Positions 45,921-58,552 of a stretch of 64,000 nt of DNA are shown piece after piece (positions within the stretch are counted from its first letter, which is position 1; every line of letters begins with the position of its first letter). The notes beneath the pieces were generated by a model. That model was not told the DNA's origin, searched no databases, and worked only from the letters and a program-made list of their open reading frames with translations. The stretch comes from Siderastrea siderea. Taxonomy: Eukaryota > Cnidaria > Anthozoa > Scleractinia > Rhizangiidae. A program made the translations under genes and the position numbers. The stretch covers positions 38,762,701 to 38,826,700 of the forward strand of contig OZ034969.1 of the NCBI GenBank assembly GCA_964030785.1, written 5' to 3'.

Positions 45921-48539
45921 ATGGAGAAGTGTTCACACGTAGGGAAATTTTATTCCCAACTTTCAGAACAACTGGGAAAAGTAAGGAAAAGTCCGGCAAG
46001 GATTGCCGGACCATTACACCAACTAGTTAACAACTGCCTGCATGAGCTGAAAGTGGAAAAGAAACTTAAAGTCCCATTTGTGAAGAGATGGAATCCAGAA
46101 TGTCAAATTGCATTTGATGCATTGAAGACGAAGTTGACTCACCCCCCAGTACTTGGATTCGCAGACTACAGCAAGCCATTTATCGTAGAAACAGATGCCA
46201 GTCATGTAGGACTTGGAGCAGTCTTATCCCAAGATCAGGATGGCCAGCGCAAAGTCATTGCTTATGCCAGTAGAAGATTGAGGCCAAGTGAAAAGAACCC
46301 AAGAAATTACAGCTCCATGAAGCTTGAACTGCTAGCATTGAAGTGGGCAGTAACTGAGAAATTCAGGACTTACCTTCTTGGTTCTAAATTTGAAGTTTTC
46401 ACCGACAACAACCCTTTAAAGTACTTACAGACCACTGCTAAGCTTGGTGCCTTGGAGCAGCGATGGGCAGCTCAGTTAGCTTTATTCGACTTCTCTATTA
46501 ACTACAAAAGTGGACGATCTAATGCAAATGCTGATGCTTTATCACGCCAACCCCATGGACCAGTGCCACTGGAGGTAGAAGATTCAAAGAAAGATGAACT
46601 ACTACACATAGAATCTATAGTTGCTCTATCGACTCCTGTACCACCTGACCTGAGCCATGCTATTGTGAGGACACCTATCCCAATTGAAGTAAGACGAATG
46701 GCAGCAAAAGAGTCAGACCATGATTTGCCAGCAACTGATCAGTTAACTGATGATGCTGATAAGAAACCGCCTACAGACGAGCCATTAATTGCCACTACAT
46801 CTTTCCCCACTCACACGAAGGAAGAACTCATCAATATGCAGAAGGCTGACCCTACAATTAAGGAATTCCTAACGTTCTGGGAGAGAGATAAGAAACCCAC
46901 CTTTACAGAGAGGAAGCAAATTTCCCCCCAGTGTGTCACAATGTTACGACAGTGGGATAGGATTACCAGAGAACAAGGCCTAATGTACAGAATTGTTCAG
47001 GATCCCAAACTTGGAGAACTGAAACAGCTTCTGTTACCAGCCACTCTGAAGAGCAAAGTTATCACTAGCCTTCATGATGATATGGGACATCAGGGATTAG
47101 AAAGAAGTCTTCAGCTGATCCGGGAACGATGTCATTGGCCTAGAATGTACTCAGATGTAGAAAGTTGGATCAAGAACTGTGAAAGATGCACCTTATCAAA
47201 GATGCCAAACCCCAGGATCCGACCACCCATGGGAAGTCTATTGGCAACGAAACCACTTGAAATTCTATCAATAGATTTCACAGTCCTTGAACCAGCAGCT
47301 GATGGGAGAGAGAATGTTCTTGTTCTGACGGACGTCTTCACAAAGTTCACTTGTGCAGTCCCAACCAGAGATCAGAAAGCTACTACAACAGCTAAAGTCC
47401 TAGTGAAAGAATGGTTCTTCAGGTATGGAATTCCTCTTAGAATTCATTCAGACCAAGGAAGAAATTTTGAAAGTGAAGTTATTGCAGAGCTTTGCAGACT
47501 TTATGGGATCAAGAAATCACGCACTACACCCTAGCACCCCCAAGGGAATGCACAGTGTGAGAGGTTCAACAGAACGATGCATGATCTGCTCAGAACCCTC
47601 CCTCCATGTAAGAAGCATAAGTGGCCAGAATACCTACCAGAGTTATTGTACGTTTACAATGCCACGCCACATTCATCGACGATGTACAGTCCCCATTATC
47701 TAATGTTCGGAAGAGAAGCCCGACTTCCTATCGATTTACTCCTTGGAGAGGATGAAGATGTTGACGAACATCCAATCGACTGGTTAGAAGCTCATCAGTC
47801 AAGGTTAAGAGATGCTTACCAAAGAGCAGGGGAGCATCTCCAACTCCAAGCTGAGAAGCGACGAGACCACCACAGTGAGGCAGAATACGATATCCCGATC
47901 CAGAAAGGTCAGCTGGTGTACCTTAGAAACCATGTACGTGGACGTAGCAAGATACAGGATGCTTGGGATTCTACCCCATATAAAGTTGTCGATGTTCCAG
48001 CAGACGTTTATGGTTCAGTTTACACAGTGGAACCTGTCAATTACCCTGGTCAGACCAAGAAGGTGCACAGAAGTAATCTAAGATCAAGTCCAACTAGTCC
48101 ACCTGTGGAACAGAAGGACTCAGGACCCAAACCTGTGAGTGAACCTAAATACTTAGATCCCAGCAATGCAGGTGATGAGGAGGACCATTCAGATGAGGAG
48201 CTAGTGTTAATTCTACCCGAAGAATGCACAAAGACAGCCCCAGTACCTTCTGTTGGACCAGAGCCCACACCCCAAGCCAATGCAGATCCAGCCTGCCCAG
48301 AGGAGGGAGTACCCACTGTCCAAATTGATACAGAGCCAGTACCTACAGCAGAAGTCCCTGTTCCAGAAACTATACCTACACCACCGAGACGAACAAAGAG
48401 GAAAACAGCTGGAAAACACAGAAACAAGTTTAAGGAGCCTAAAACTGCAGTAACAAGTTCCATAACTATTACAGTCAATGAACTTTCCTTATATTTAGTG
48501 ATGTCGACTTTACTAATCTTATATGGACTATATATTTAG
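45921..48539 (+). pseudogene. Gypsy pol: RNase H and integrase, one nonsense codon
   Basis: RNase [17 protein letters not shown] near residue 90, [10 protein letters not shown] near 165 and NADALSRQP near 205. Integrase zinc site: the HDDMGH and CERCTLSK region (about 385-420). Catalytic core: ILSIDFT (about 450) and [11 protein letters not shown] (about 508). A TAG at 47532-47534 falls between the second Asp and the catalytic Glu. The same frame then continues HPQGNAQCERFNR (with the Glu) to a stop at 48537-48539. The tail is Pro/Glu-rich and ends in a short hydrophobic stretch (LYLVMSTLLILYGLYI). The 5' limit of homology is near 45990. Confidence 0.85.
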
Positions 48540-48544
48540 GATAG

Positions 48545-51088
48545 TAACTAGTAACCATTAGTACACATATCAATGGCTACCAGATCTTCCGACGCGATCG
48601 CGTAGGTTGGCAACATGGCGGTGTGTACTTGTATGTCAAATCTTCTATAAATTGCTCGGTTCTAGCTGATTACTACCATCCTGATCATGAAGTTCTCTGG
48701 GCTGACCTTAGGCCGAGGCGTCTACCGCGTGGCTTTTCCAACATCATTGTGGGTGTGATCTATCAGTACCCTGACGCCGACGACTCGGCAATGAAGGATT
48801 ATCTGATATCGTCACTCGTGTCCTTGGAGGCAACCTACCCCAACTGTGCCTTTATCTTGGCTGGCGACTTCAATAGAACTTGCCTTCCTATGATCCAGTC
48901 AGCGTTGAAATCGTTTAACCTGAAACCGACTGTTAAATTTCCAACTAGGGGTGATAAGACTCTGGATCAGATTTTTACGAACTTAGATGATTACTTCTCC
49001 GTCCCGACTCGCCTACCTCCATTTGGACTATCTGACCACGTGACCATCTACATGGGCTCTGGGACGCGCGGTGCCTCGAAGCCAAAGCACAAGATCATTA
49101 AATCGAGAGACAAGCGCCCTAGCAAAGTCAATAGTGTTGGGCGATTTTTGATGGAAGTTCCCTGGTCGAATCTGCTGTCCTCTGAACAGACATGTGAAGG
49201 AAAACTGTCGCTGCTGACCGAAGTTATCAACTACGGTTTGGACACAATTATGCCTGTGCGCTCCATCAAAATCCACGAGACGGATCGTCCTTGGGTGTCA
49301 ACGCAGCTCAAGCAGCTCATCACCCGTCGCCAAAAGGCCTTTGCTTCTGGAAATCAGCTCCTCTTCAAGATCCTTAGAAATAAAGTTAACGGCGAGCGCA
49401 AGCGCTGTCGTAAGGTGTACTGCGAGAACAAGGTTAAGGACTTGCAAGATTCCAAACCACGCAACTGGTGGAGAGAGGTTAAGCAGCTTTGCGGGTCTGC
49501 CAAAACAACAGGACGTGACTTGACTGCTATTCTTCACCCCGACCTCGTGTGCGATGAGTCTACCCTTGCAAACAAAATCAACAAGGCATTCGTCAGCGTC
49601 ATGGAAGATTACTCGCCCTTAACTGACTCCGTGCGCGTGGATATGGACGACGATCAGCCCATTTCAGTCACTGAATACTCTGTGGCGCGCAAACTTCGTG
49701 AAATCAGCTGCGCACGTGCCGGCGGGCCGGACGATCTCCCGAACTGGGTATTAAGGGAATTTGCAGATATTCTGGCTGCACCAATTGCAGAAATTCTTAA
49801 TACCTCCTTCTCCGAGTGTAAAGTTCCCCGGGCCTGGAAGATTGCCGATGTACCGCCTCTTCCGAAAGCACCTACTGTCAATGACATCAATAAAGACCTT
49901 AGACCCATTTCATTGACATCCACCTTGTCTAAGGTTGCGGAGGGCTTTGTTATCGATAAGGAACTGAAACCAGTACTATTATCGGCCATTGATCCCGCAC
50001 AATTTGGATTCATTCCAGGTTCATGCACCACATTCGCTCTAATCTCCATGTTCCATCATTGGCTACGCGCTACGGACGGCACCGGCTCAACTGTAAGGAC
50101 TGCCCTACTAGACTTTAGAAAAGCTTTTGACCTCGTTGACCATCATATATTGGTCGCTAAACTTTTAAGTCTTGGCGTGAAACCTACAGTTGTGAATTGG
50201 GTGATCGATTTTCTAAGGAGCAGACAGCAGAGGGTGAAACTGAATGGAGTTTTATCTGATTGGTTGGATGTCCCTGCTGGAGTGCCTCAGGGGACCCGTT
50301 TGGGTCCATGGCTATTTCTAGCGATGATAAACGATCTCCGTCTCCCAGAAGGGTTCCACTTGTGGAAATTTGCCGATGATACAACGGTCTCTGAAGTTGT
50401 TCCCGCCTCCAAGCTCAGCTCACTACAACAAGCGGCTGATTACATCCACGACTGGTCTCAGGAAAACCATCTGCAGCTAAATCCAACCAAGTGCAAGGAG
50501 ATCCGCACATGCTTCAAGCATACTCCCCCTTGCTTCTCTCAGGTGTCAATAGAAGGGGTCGAGTTCGAAATGGTATCTTCGGCTAAAGTTCTTGGCGTTG
50601 CCATAAGCAGCGATCTCAAATGGTCTGCGCATATTGACTCAATCACGACTAAGGCTGCCAAGAGACTTTATCTCTTAAGACAACTTAAGCGCGCGGGTAT
50701 TGCTAACAATGACCTTGTAAGATTCTATTGTAGCGTTATCAGATCAATCCTTGAATATGCATGCCAGGTCTTTCATTGCAATCTTCCATTATATCTCTCT
50801 GAAGAAATTGAACGCATTCAGCGCCGTGCATTACGCATGATATTTCCAGATTGTAGTTACAGTGAAGGTTTAGTTAAAGCTGGCCTTCCAACCCTATATG
50901 ATAGAACGAGCACATTATGTAAGGAACTCTTCAAAGACATTGACGCGCAGGGCAACCATAAACTCAGTCACCTTCTGCCATCACGATCTCAGCAGAATTA
51001 TAATCTGAGATCGACACGCGCCTTTGCTGCGCCTGTCTGCAAGACAAACAGGTTCAGAGACAGTTTCATAATTAGCCACTGCATGTAA
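48545..51088 (+). CDS. CR1-like LINE ORF2 (endonuclease part and reverse transcriptase), open frame
   Basis: The frame is open from the truncation point (INGYQIFRRDR) through about 845 codons. There is no natural start because the element is 5'-truncated. Endonuclease motifs are LAGDFNRT (about 48860) and LSDHVTI (about 49030). Reverse transcriptase motifs are RPISLTSTLSKV (about 49905), TALLDFRKAFDLVDH with the first catalytic Asp (about 50100), GVPQGTRLGPWLF (about 50280) and KFADDTT with the catalytic pair (about 50368). The C-terminus ends IISHCM at 51088. The intact frame marks it as the youngest-looking LINE here. It cannot move by itself without its 5' end and ORF1. Confidence 0.85.
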
Positions 51089-51203
51089 TATATTTTAAAT
51101 TGTCGTCATATATTTTTATTGTAAATAATTTATTCACGTAATTCAGTCATTTGACTGCAAAGTGTATTTTATTAATAAACGGTCTATCTCTCTCTCTCTC
51201 TCG
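48545..51203 (+). mobile_element. CR1-like LINE, 5'-truncated, inserted in the gypsy element
   Basis: It starts within the endonuclease domain and ends with a 3' part, AATAAACGG at 51174-51182 and a (TCTC)n tail to 51203. The gypsy sequence resumes at about 51204. The target duplication is not clear by eye. Confidence 0.8.
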
Positions 51204-51230
51204 TGGACGACGGTGTTAAGCAGGGGAGTG

Positions 51231-52317
51231 TGTGACCAGGTTCACAAAAACGTGACATTGCATTTTTAGAACAAATTTAGAATTACCTTATGGTAGAAAC
51301 TATTTCCTTTCTTTAATCAAATCAACCCACATAATCTACCACACAGGATTTACATCATGAATTTCCCTTATGTCACACCACCACACCTTGGATAGAATCA
51401 TAAGAATTTCCTTCTATTGTTTGTTTCCTTATAAAAGAAGTGCATTTAGTTAGTTTAATTCAGTAATTCAGTAGTTTACAAGCTGAGAACCCCTTGGTCA
51501 AGTAAAGCACCCCTTGTGACCTAAGTTGGTGATTCTTTTACTCAGGATTTGGTATGTTACATTTGACCATGTTATTTGTGTCTAGAGTTTAGGTTTAAGT
51601 TCAATATCATAGCCAGCATGTACTTATCTTAAGCCAATTGTCTAGTCTTTGCTCGAATCCTCTGTTGATTCATATCCAAATTGTGCCCAGAGCATGTGTA
51701 GTTCAAAACATTGTATTTGCCTTCACATAAAACTCATTTTGTTACACAATGATGCAAGAGTTCATTGTTGAAATTAGATATTTCACTGTTAGTCTAGCTT
51801 TGTTTAACCCAGCTATGATGACAGATGTTGTCCTGTCTCAAAGCAACAGTTTACAGTTTTCTTTATAGTTCTATGTCTAAGAATCATTCAAATTGCTGTC
51901 AAGATTACTTTATTTCATTATTTTGCTGTGTTAGACTATTATTTGGTATATTTCACTTGTTTTCAGTTAATTCACATTTACTCCTAAGAATAGCTCACTA
52001 AGTGTTTAAGAGGATTCATGTTTTACTAGTGTCATGTAATGTTAATTGTTTTGCCATGCAATACTCAGTAGAAATTAGTGAATGATCATTGCAAGACTCA
52101 ATTTGTACTATTACTTGTTATTTTCTTAGCTTTTATATTTTAATTAATTTGTTGTAATATTTTATAGTGATTTGCTATCGTAATTTATTCTTTTCAGTTT
52201 GCAATCACCCTTTTTTTGTAACCCTTTCTTTTTTGTATTTCTGCACAAATAAATTTTATTGTGGCTATGAGTCTGTTTCGTTGTTCACTAACAACACCAG
52301 AACCTGCCTCGGTCACA
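51231..52317 (+). repeat. 3' LTR of the gypsy element
   Basis: It begins TGTGACC and ends GGTCACA, the usual TG...CA with a 7-bp inverted tip. It follows a purine-rich tract and contains AATAAA near 52248. It is 1087 bp long, and no second copy is in the window. Confidence 0.8.
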
Positions 52318-53036
52318 ATCTGAAAGCTGGATCATCAAGCATTGTTATTTAAAGGCGATTAACGATAATCGTTCAAAAGTTAGCGATGTTTTTCATATCT
52401 CCTGTTTCAAAGCCTCTATCACTGCCACATTTAGTTACAAATGAAACTGCAGGAATAACTCCTCCTTAGGTGTTAACGGAAGTTGACATTTGTTAGATCA
52501 ATTTTAAAACAGTGCTTCCACTATGTAGTAAACATCAAAGCTATATATGGCGTGACTTTACGCAAGGAAGCTTCTGAAACTTTTATGTTAATAAAAGTAA
52601 ATAGTCTCACTCTTAATTCAAATTACATTATCCTCGTGCAGATCTGTCCGTTTCCTTGTTTTTATCGACAAGTTGAGCTGAGCGACATCATGACAGCATA
52701 CTAGTCTACGCACGAAGGAAGTGAAATAATTGCTACAACGGAATGAACATTATTTAGACTATTTATGCCAGTGTTGTTAAATGCAAGTAATAATAGTTTG
52801 TAAACGTCTTGTCTTGTTCCCTCTTCAGCCGTCAAACAAACATATCGTTTAATAAGGCGTCTTAAACTGAAATGAAATGTTGATCTTGTCGGTTTTAAAC
52901 CGGCTTCAGACAACGCCACTGACAAAATTCAGTCGAACTACATGTGATCACAGAAGGAAATCGAACTTCTTATTAGACGAAACAAATCCAGTTCGATGTC
53001 GAACTGAGCCTAAGATAAGCGAGCGGCGACATAATC
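52318..53036. other. Unassigned 0.7 kb downstream of the LTR
   Basis: AT-rich, short frames only, nothing recognised. Confidence 0.5.
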
Positions 53037-54274
53037 CACAGGGTGCAGAGGAGCGAAGTTCGAGCAGAACGTTTAGTTTTCCTTGCGGAAGACAACCGAC
53101 ATACTTGCGTTACTCGCGTTACCTAGATTTTTACCGCAGGTCAAATTACTGTGGGCTCTTAGGATCACTGAGATCGACTTACACTAAATAATACGACAAG
53201 GGAAGAAACAGATTTGGGCTGGTTTTTAGAATTCCTCTATCTCCTAAGAAAATTCCCCAAAATGGCTTATTTTAAGAATCTGGTCTAGAATTTACCTATT
53301 CTCAACAAACATGGAAAAAAGTTGATTGAAAATGACGAAAAACATACGTTTTCGCCGAGCGGAATTTACGGCTTCCACGCTTCGCTTTCGCACTATGTGC
53401 ACCGCAACACTCGGTGACGGAAATGACGTAAATATGGTGATTTGATCGAAATGTTGGGAGCCATGAAAGTGGATACTTCCACGTTCGGTTGCCGTTTTCT
53501 CTCCGCTGCACTCGTGTCGCCTCTGGAAAGACCTCGCTCAAAATCATGCCCATTTCTTTGGCAATCAAAACGAAATTTTCCTCTTCACAGCCGCTCACAT
53601 TATAATCTTCAAGAATTCCACTCAGTGTTGTGTAATTGCGGTGGTCTATCTGGTAATTCAGCGATCGCCTGCAATAAATTTTAAAATTGGTCCCGGGGGC
53701 CGTTTGATCGCGGAAATATGGTATTTTTATTTTCACGTTTGAAAGCAGATTGTCGAAACACTTACCATTTAGATACGAAAACGTGTTTTTGCCTGTTCGA
53801 TAGTTTCGATTTCTTCCGCTTAGGCCGGTTTTCTTGTAACGGCGCTTTCCTCTTCAAGGCTGAACTCGCCGTTTTTAAAACTCCCTCCACATGTGGTGTT
53901 TTGAACTTTGAATTAGTAACAGTCCACTACTTTTCCGTTTCCGGTGACGATCACTTCCGTCACCATGTGCTGCGGTGCACATCGCTCGACATCACGTGGT
54001 ATAAGTTTCCTCCCTTGTCCTTATTTTTACTCGGCACTTCGTACCTCGTTCGGAAAGCGAAGCTTTCCGAAGAAAAGCCGTTGCCGTTTGGACAACGTGT
54101 TAGGCGACCGCGTAGTGTAAGTCGAGCTCAGTGATCCTAAGAGCCCACAGTAATTTGACCCGCGATAAAAATCTAGGTAACGCGAGTAACGCAAGTTCGC
54201 AGCAAATTATGTCGGTTGTCTTTCGCAAGGAAAACTAAACGTTCTGCTCGAACTTCGCTCCTCTGTACCCTGTG
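53037..54274 (-). mobile_element. 1.24 kb TIR element carrying gene-like exons
   Basis: The ends CACAGGGTGCAGAGGAGCG and CGCTCCTCTGTACCCTGTG begin inverted repeats of about 150 bp (53037-53190 and 54115-54274). A roughly 20-bp segment with GCAGCAAATTATG is present only on the right. No clear target duplication is seen. The interior contains two exon-like frames on the minus strand. Confidence 0.7.
53302..53948 (-). pseudogene. Two exon-like frames of an unrecognised gene
   Basis: On the minus strand a frame open from about 53948 is Lys/Arg-rich (KRKAPLQENRPKRKKSKLSN) and ends at GTAAGT (exon end 53766). After a 97-nt gap, an AG at 53670-53669 opens a second frame. It continues in matching phase with LNYQIDHRNYTTLSGILEDY and then EEENFVLIAKEMGMILSEVF, open to about 53302. 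A basic (nuclear-localisation-like) region followed by a helical region would fit the start of a transposase or DNA-binding protein. No domain is recognised and the rest of the gene is absent. Confidence 0.4.
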
Positions 54275-54399
54275 CTTTCATCTGAATATGGTGAAGAAGT
54301 GTTTGACAAAGTGAAAAGTCATCATTTCGACATCGAACACAAGTCCTGCAATGCGGTGTTAATATACTATGTCTGTCACGCGACTCGCAACGTAACGTA

Positions 54400-54463
54400 G
54401 GGGGGGGGGGGATATTTATATCTCTAAGCCCGCGAAGGTGGAGCGTGGAGAAAGGGGGGGGGG
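54400..54463 (+). repeat. Two poly-G runs
   Basis: Runs of 12 G (54400-54411) and 10 G (54454-54463) flank an AT-rich spacer. Their role is unknown; they may be decayed MITE ends. Confidence 0.6.
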
Positions 54464-54640
54464 TGCTATGTAGGGTTTGGGGGTCAGTTTCCCAAAACCA
54501 ATTTCCATAATCAGTAAAGACCAAAAAGACCAAACTGTTTGGCGTTTTATTCCTTTTCGTATTAGCTCAGAATATACAACTCTATGTTTGTACCATGTTA
54601 CTCAGATGCTGTTGGGTGTATGCAGCATTGTTGATTATAG

Positions 54641-55052
54641 TCCCGGGGGGGCACTCAGCAAATTCTCGGGTAGGGAGGTGCGGCCCGGGTGTTTAAACCC
54701 TGACCCTGTTTAAGACAAAAATCTCTGATTTTACTACCCTGTTTAAGACAGATTTCAGATTTTTTGTACCCTGTCTAAGGCATTTAACTCACCATCATAC
54801 CCTCCTTACGGTTAGAATGGACTAGTCAGAGACTGTTTCTCATTTCAATATGCTGAACATTGGCAAACTGGTAAAAATTTGGCTTTTTGTGAGGGTTCTG
54901 TAGTTAATAAATACATAAGGTCGTGTAACAATACCCTGTTTAAGACAAAAATTGATGAAATCGATACCCCGTTCAAGACAAAATCCTCTGGAAACCATAC
55001 CCTATCGGGCCGCAGGTTCCCGTTAAGGCCATATAGGGGAGTACCCCCCCGG
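54641..55052. mobile_element. 412-bp MITE with CCCGGGGGGG ends and internal repeats
   Basis: The ends TCCCGGGGGGGCAC and GTACCCCCCCGG are flanked by GATTATAG at 54633-54640 and 55053-55060, a possible 8-bp duplication. Inside, the unit TACCCTGTTTAAGACAAAA recurs four to six times with changes. Confidence 0.8.
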
Positions 55053-55060
55053 GATTATAG

Positions 55061-57819
55061 TGCATAACAGGACGTCTTGCGCATGCTGCGCTACTAAAAT
55101 TGAATGTGAATTAGATGGCTTCTAGCGGCTTGTTGATAAATACCTCTGTCCTTTACCCAGTTCCGTTGATGTGATGCAACACTCAATCGCAAAAGGAAGC
55201 TAGCGATTTCCTTCGCGTTGTTTTCTTTTGTCCACTCGTTTTAAAGATCAGTGTCATGACAGTTAGTATAAACACCTGAAAGAAATGATCACATGTGGTC
55301 TAGATACTTTCTTGCCAAAATCTATATCCTTTCTTCCCGACTAAAAAGGACTGATAATGATTTGACATTAACTGAATATTGTTCACTAATGTTTATCGTT
55401 GCGTTTTACGGAGACCTAAAAAATGTCACGATTCACGCTTTAGTAGTCATCAGCATGGGCAACCATGCTATATTATGATTTGGTGGAATAGGTGTTAACA
55501 CAACCGATACCTGTGACTCCAGTGTTTACAGAGAAACTAGGAGCATTTCTACCCAAATCCTTATGCATGCGGTGCTAGTCCTTTGCAGATTACCGCCAGC
55601 AATTTTCCTCCACAATGCCTTTTAATTACGTAGTTTCTTCGCCTATAAATTTAAACGTAATAATTATTTTAGAAAGTATAGAACATGATAATATTGGAAG
55701 GTACAATGTCACCTCCAACAGAGTTTGGATAATGCGTGCCCAGGTGAGCTGTAACAGGACAATAGATTTCGGTGTCAAATCACGGGTCGCTCTTCAGTGG
55801 AGAAAACATAATTTTATAATATGGTTATGAGAATAAATCCAATCTTCCGTCACAGCTGATTAGAAAAGAATAAGGAAAAAATAACAAAAATTCCTTGGCA
55901 AAAAATTAAATCGTCGCCTGTAAGCATCACATACTTAAGATGATCGAAGTTGTTTTGAGTGTATATATAGTGTAATTTCGTAAACTTGCTTGTACATTGT
56001 TTAGGAAAACAAAGACAGCATTATTCGAATTCAAATAAAGGCCACACTGTGTATTTGTCTAGTTGCTTTGCGCTCTTATGACATCCGGTTGAGTTAAGTC
56101 TGACCCAGGTTTAATGATGTTAAATAACCTGAATAACGATGAAGTCATATCACGAGTGAGACAAAGAGTTTTAACTCATGCTAACAGGACCAGAATAATA
56201 GTGATCTAAATTAGGCAATGTTGTAAAGGAATGATATGATTATGTTGAAGATAAATCAAATATTGCCCATACAGATGCAAAATAGAAACGAGTGAGCTAT
56301 TAAAATTAAGGCGATTACTACATCAAAGTTCACTAGGCAACAAATCCCATAATAACAATTCACAAAGTTCTTGAAGTATAATAATATTACTGAGGAAGAC
56401 TAAAGGAGGAACGGAACATTATGCATTTTCATAATGAAGAGGCTTCAGTCGTTCTTCGTCATTCAGTTCACTCAGCTTGTCACAGAAATTTGTTTGCATG
56501 TATGGACATTCCATCTCCTTACATTTACTTAAAACAAACAACTGGCAAAACTTTCAACCTCTGAGGTTCACTGAACAGGCCTTGGTTGCTGTTGTTATGA
56601 TTTGTCAAGAACGTCAAGCCGAGACAGTATCTGTTTGGCACAGACCACTAAGTGGAACGACAGAAACATATCAGTTTACAAGTTTACCTTCTATTTTCGT
56701 CCAGAACATGAATCGAAGGCCTGTACGTGAGAGCGACGACCAATCAATAAGAGAAACCGGGTGGTTTAGGAGAGGTCGGAGAACTCGGATCTGACTTTCT
56801 AGATCTGATTCGGTGGAGAAAATTCAGTTACACTATGTCTTACCTCAAGGTTCCAATATCATCGATATCATGCGGATATTATCATCCGATCACAACATAC
56901 GCAAAATTTTGAACAGCTTGGAAGAGCGGAAATTCGAACGACGGTATGACGGAGCAGAAAATTACCGTCGTTGTCTCCCTGCGTCTCAGGAATTTAAATT
57001 GTTTTTATTTTTATTTGCATAATTTACGAAAAGACCTGGCGTATGCCCTCCCCTATAATTCGAAGTAAAGCACAATTTTAAGAAATGGCGTGTTCAGTCT
57101 GTGTATTAGTTTTGTTCTCCAATCTTTGATTGACACGATCTTTTAATGCTCCGGAGAAATTTTAAATCTAGGCCAACGCAAGCAGAAGCATTTGGCTGTG
57201 ATTCCTGTTACAATTTTAAATTCGTAACACAGATGTTCCTTCCGGTGAGACGAATTTTGGAATAAACAACCTCTCTCTCTGAGAATTTTGTTCTAACAGT
57301 CTCTACTCTCAATGACGCTAAATTCAATAGGTTATTCAAGCTGTACTATATGTTAATCCATTAAGTTTTTCCTAACTTGATCTTTTCTTACTTCGATCAC
57401 TGCCGAAATTCGTCAAGGTTTTCTATAAAATATTTCTATACCTCCTATAAAATCACCTTCGCTATTTGTTGGTGAAGCCGCCGGTTTGCATTGTTTACAT
57501 TGTAGTCACACCGCTATGTAAAATTCTTCTTTGTAAAATTCTGCCTCAAGATACGTTTAAAATTGGTAGAAAATCCCAATTACACAAGTTCTCTATAATT
57601 TCCAGCCGTGTAATAATTATGTTTTGAAGGCTCAACTCCAATGCCGCGTGTACACCAGCTATATTCTTATGAAGAATAACGTGGATTTTGCCTTACATAA
57701 TTTTTGGGAATTATTAGTACGATGGATGTTCTCTAGTCAGGTGTAAAATGATAGGAAATATAACAAGTGCGAAGTTACTGGCATTGCAAAATGAAGAAGG
57801 CAAGGCCAAAAAATGATAT
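55061..57819. other. Unassigned 2.8 kb, the longest unexplained stretch
   Basis: AT-rich DNA with short frames only (the longest is 105 codons, at 56477-56794). None has a recognisable motif, splice support or a partner copy in the window. AATAAAGGCCAC near 56035 could be a polyadenylation site. Confidence 0.4.
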
Positions 57820-58140
57820 CATTGTAAAAACCAAGTTTTGGTTTATTACAAGATAAATGATATTGATACAATATTTCGGTATTACAGAGTCGTAGTCATG
57901 TAATGAAACTTTTACAGGAAGGCAACTTAAATATCAACGGTTATTACGTAAAATGACTAGAATTGTAGGTAATTAGAGAAACAGGCTTGAGATTCTTGAT
58001 ATAGAAAGCTTCAAGGAACGCTAATTGTGACCAGTTGTAATTGGAATCAATTATTTCATAGCTGTTGTGAACTGCATTAAGAATATGGTCTTTAAAACTA
58101 ACACAGGGTAATGAATGGTCAATGAAACAATACATACATC
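57820..58140 (-). pseudogene. Possible Penelope-like or LINE C-terminal fragment
   Basis: A minus-strand frame reads SYEIIDSNYNWSQLAFLEAF followed by YIKNLKP. This resembles the C-terminal end of Penelope-type proteins, where a Leu/Ile-rich segment is followed by a Lys-Pro ending. At 63 codons it is too short to be sure. An A-rich end follows near 57820. Confidence 0.3.
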
Positions 58141-58179
58141 ACCTTTATTTCACCTCGGATTTACAAAGGTACCCGGCAT

Positions 58180-58330
58180 AGTCAATCGAACTGTTTTTCA
58201 ATCGAACTCAATCGAACTCAATCGGTGGATTGAGTTCGATTGATTCCGGCAATCGAACGAAATCGAACTCACACAAGAAAAATTGGACAATCGAACTCAA
58301 TCGAACGTTCGATTTCCGAACTCTTGATTT
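58180..58330. repeat. AATCGAACTC repeat cluster
   Basis: AATCGAACTC and its complement GAGTTCGATT recur about eight times in 150 bp, in both orientations, so the cluster can fold on itself. Confidence 0.75.
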
Positions 58331-58427
58331 TTGTAAAACTGGTGTTGAAAATCAATAACAAGGTTTTGGAGGCTCGAGTTACTTCAGTATAACACGTGTT
58401 TTTCTTAACCGCACAATTCCCGGAGAA

Positions 58428-58552
58428 ATGGCTTCAGATGCGCTGTGGGTTGTTAGCTTTAAATGCGTAGTGAAAGGCTACCAAGAGTGCCGCTTTGACG
58501 CGAAGGAGGGCAAAGAGTTCAGAGTTTTAAACGCTCGTGACGATATTAAATA
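58428..58552 (+). CDS. Possible first exon of an unrecognised gene
   Basis: An ATG in fair context (GAGAAATGG) starts MASDALWVVSFKCVVKGYQE, followed by CRFDAKEGKEFRVL, before the frame runs into a repeat at 58553. The composition looks protein-like, but no domain is recognised and no splice donor is certain. Confidence 0.3.

Larger units (their letters stand above)
45921..52317 (+). mobile_element. 5'-truncated Ty3/gypsy LTR retrotransposon
   Basis: It holds the end of pol (RNase H, integrase, tail), a purine-rich tract (GCAGGGGAG, 51220-51228) and a 3' LTR (51231-52317). gag, protease, most of the reverse transcriptase and the 5' LTR are absent. A CR1-like LINE is inserted between the pol stop and the purine tract. 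Confidence 0.85.

Noticed and set aside
48050..48478. 142-codon antisense frame in the gypsy tail
   Set aside because: It is a shadow of the Pro/Glu/Thr-rich sense frame.
56477..56794. 105-codon frame as a host gene
   Set aside because: There is no motif, no splice partner and no second copy. Length alone is not enough.
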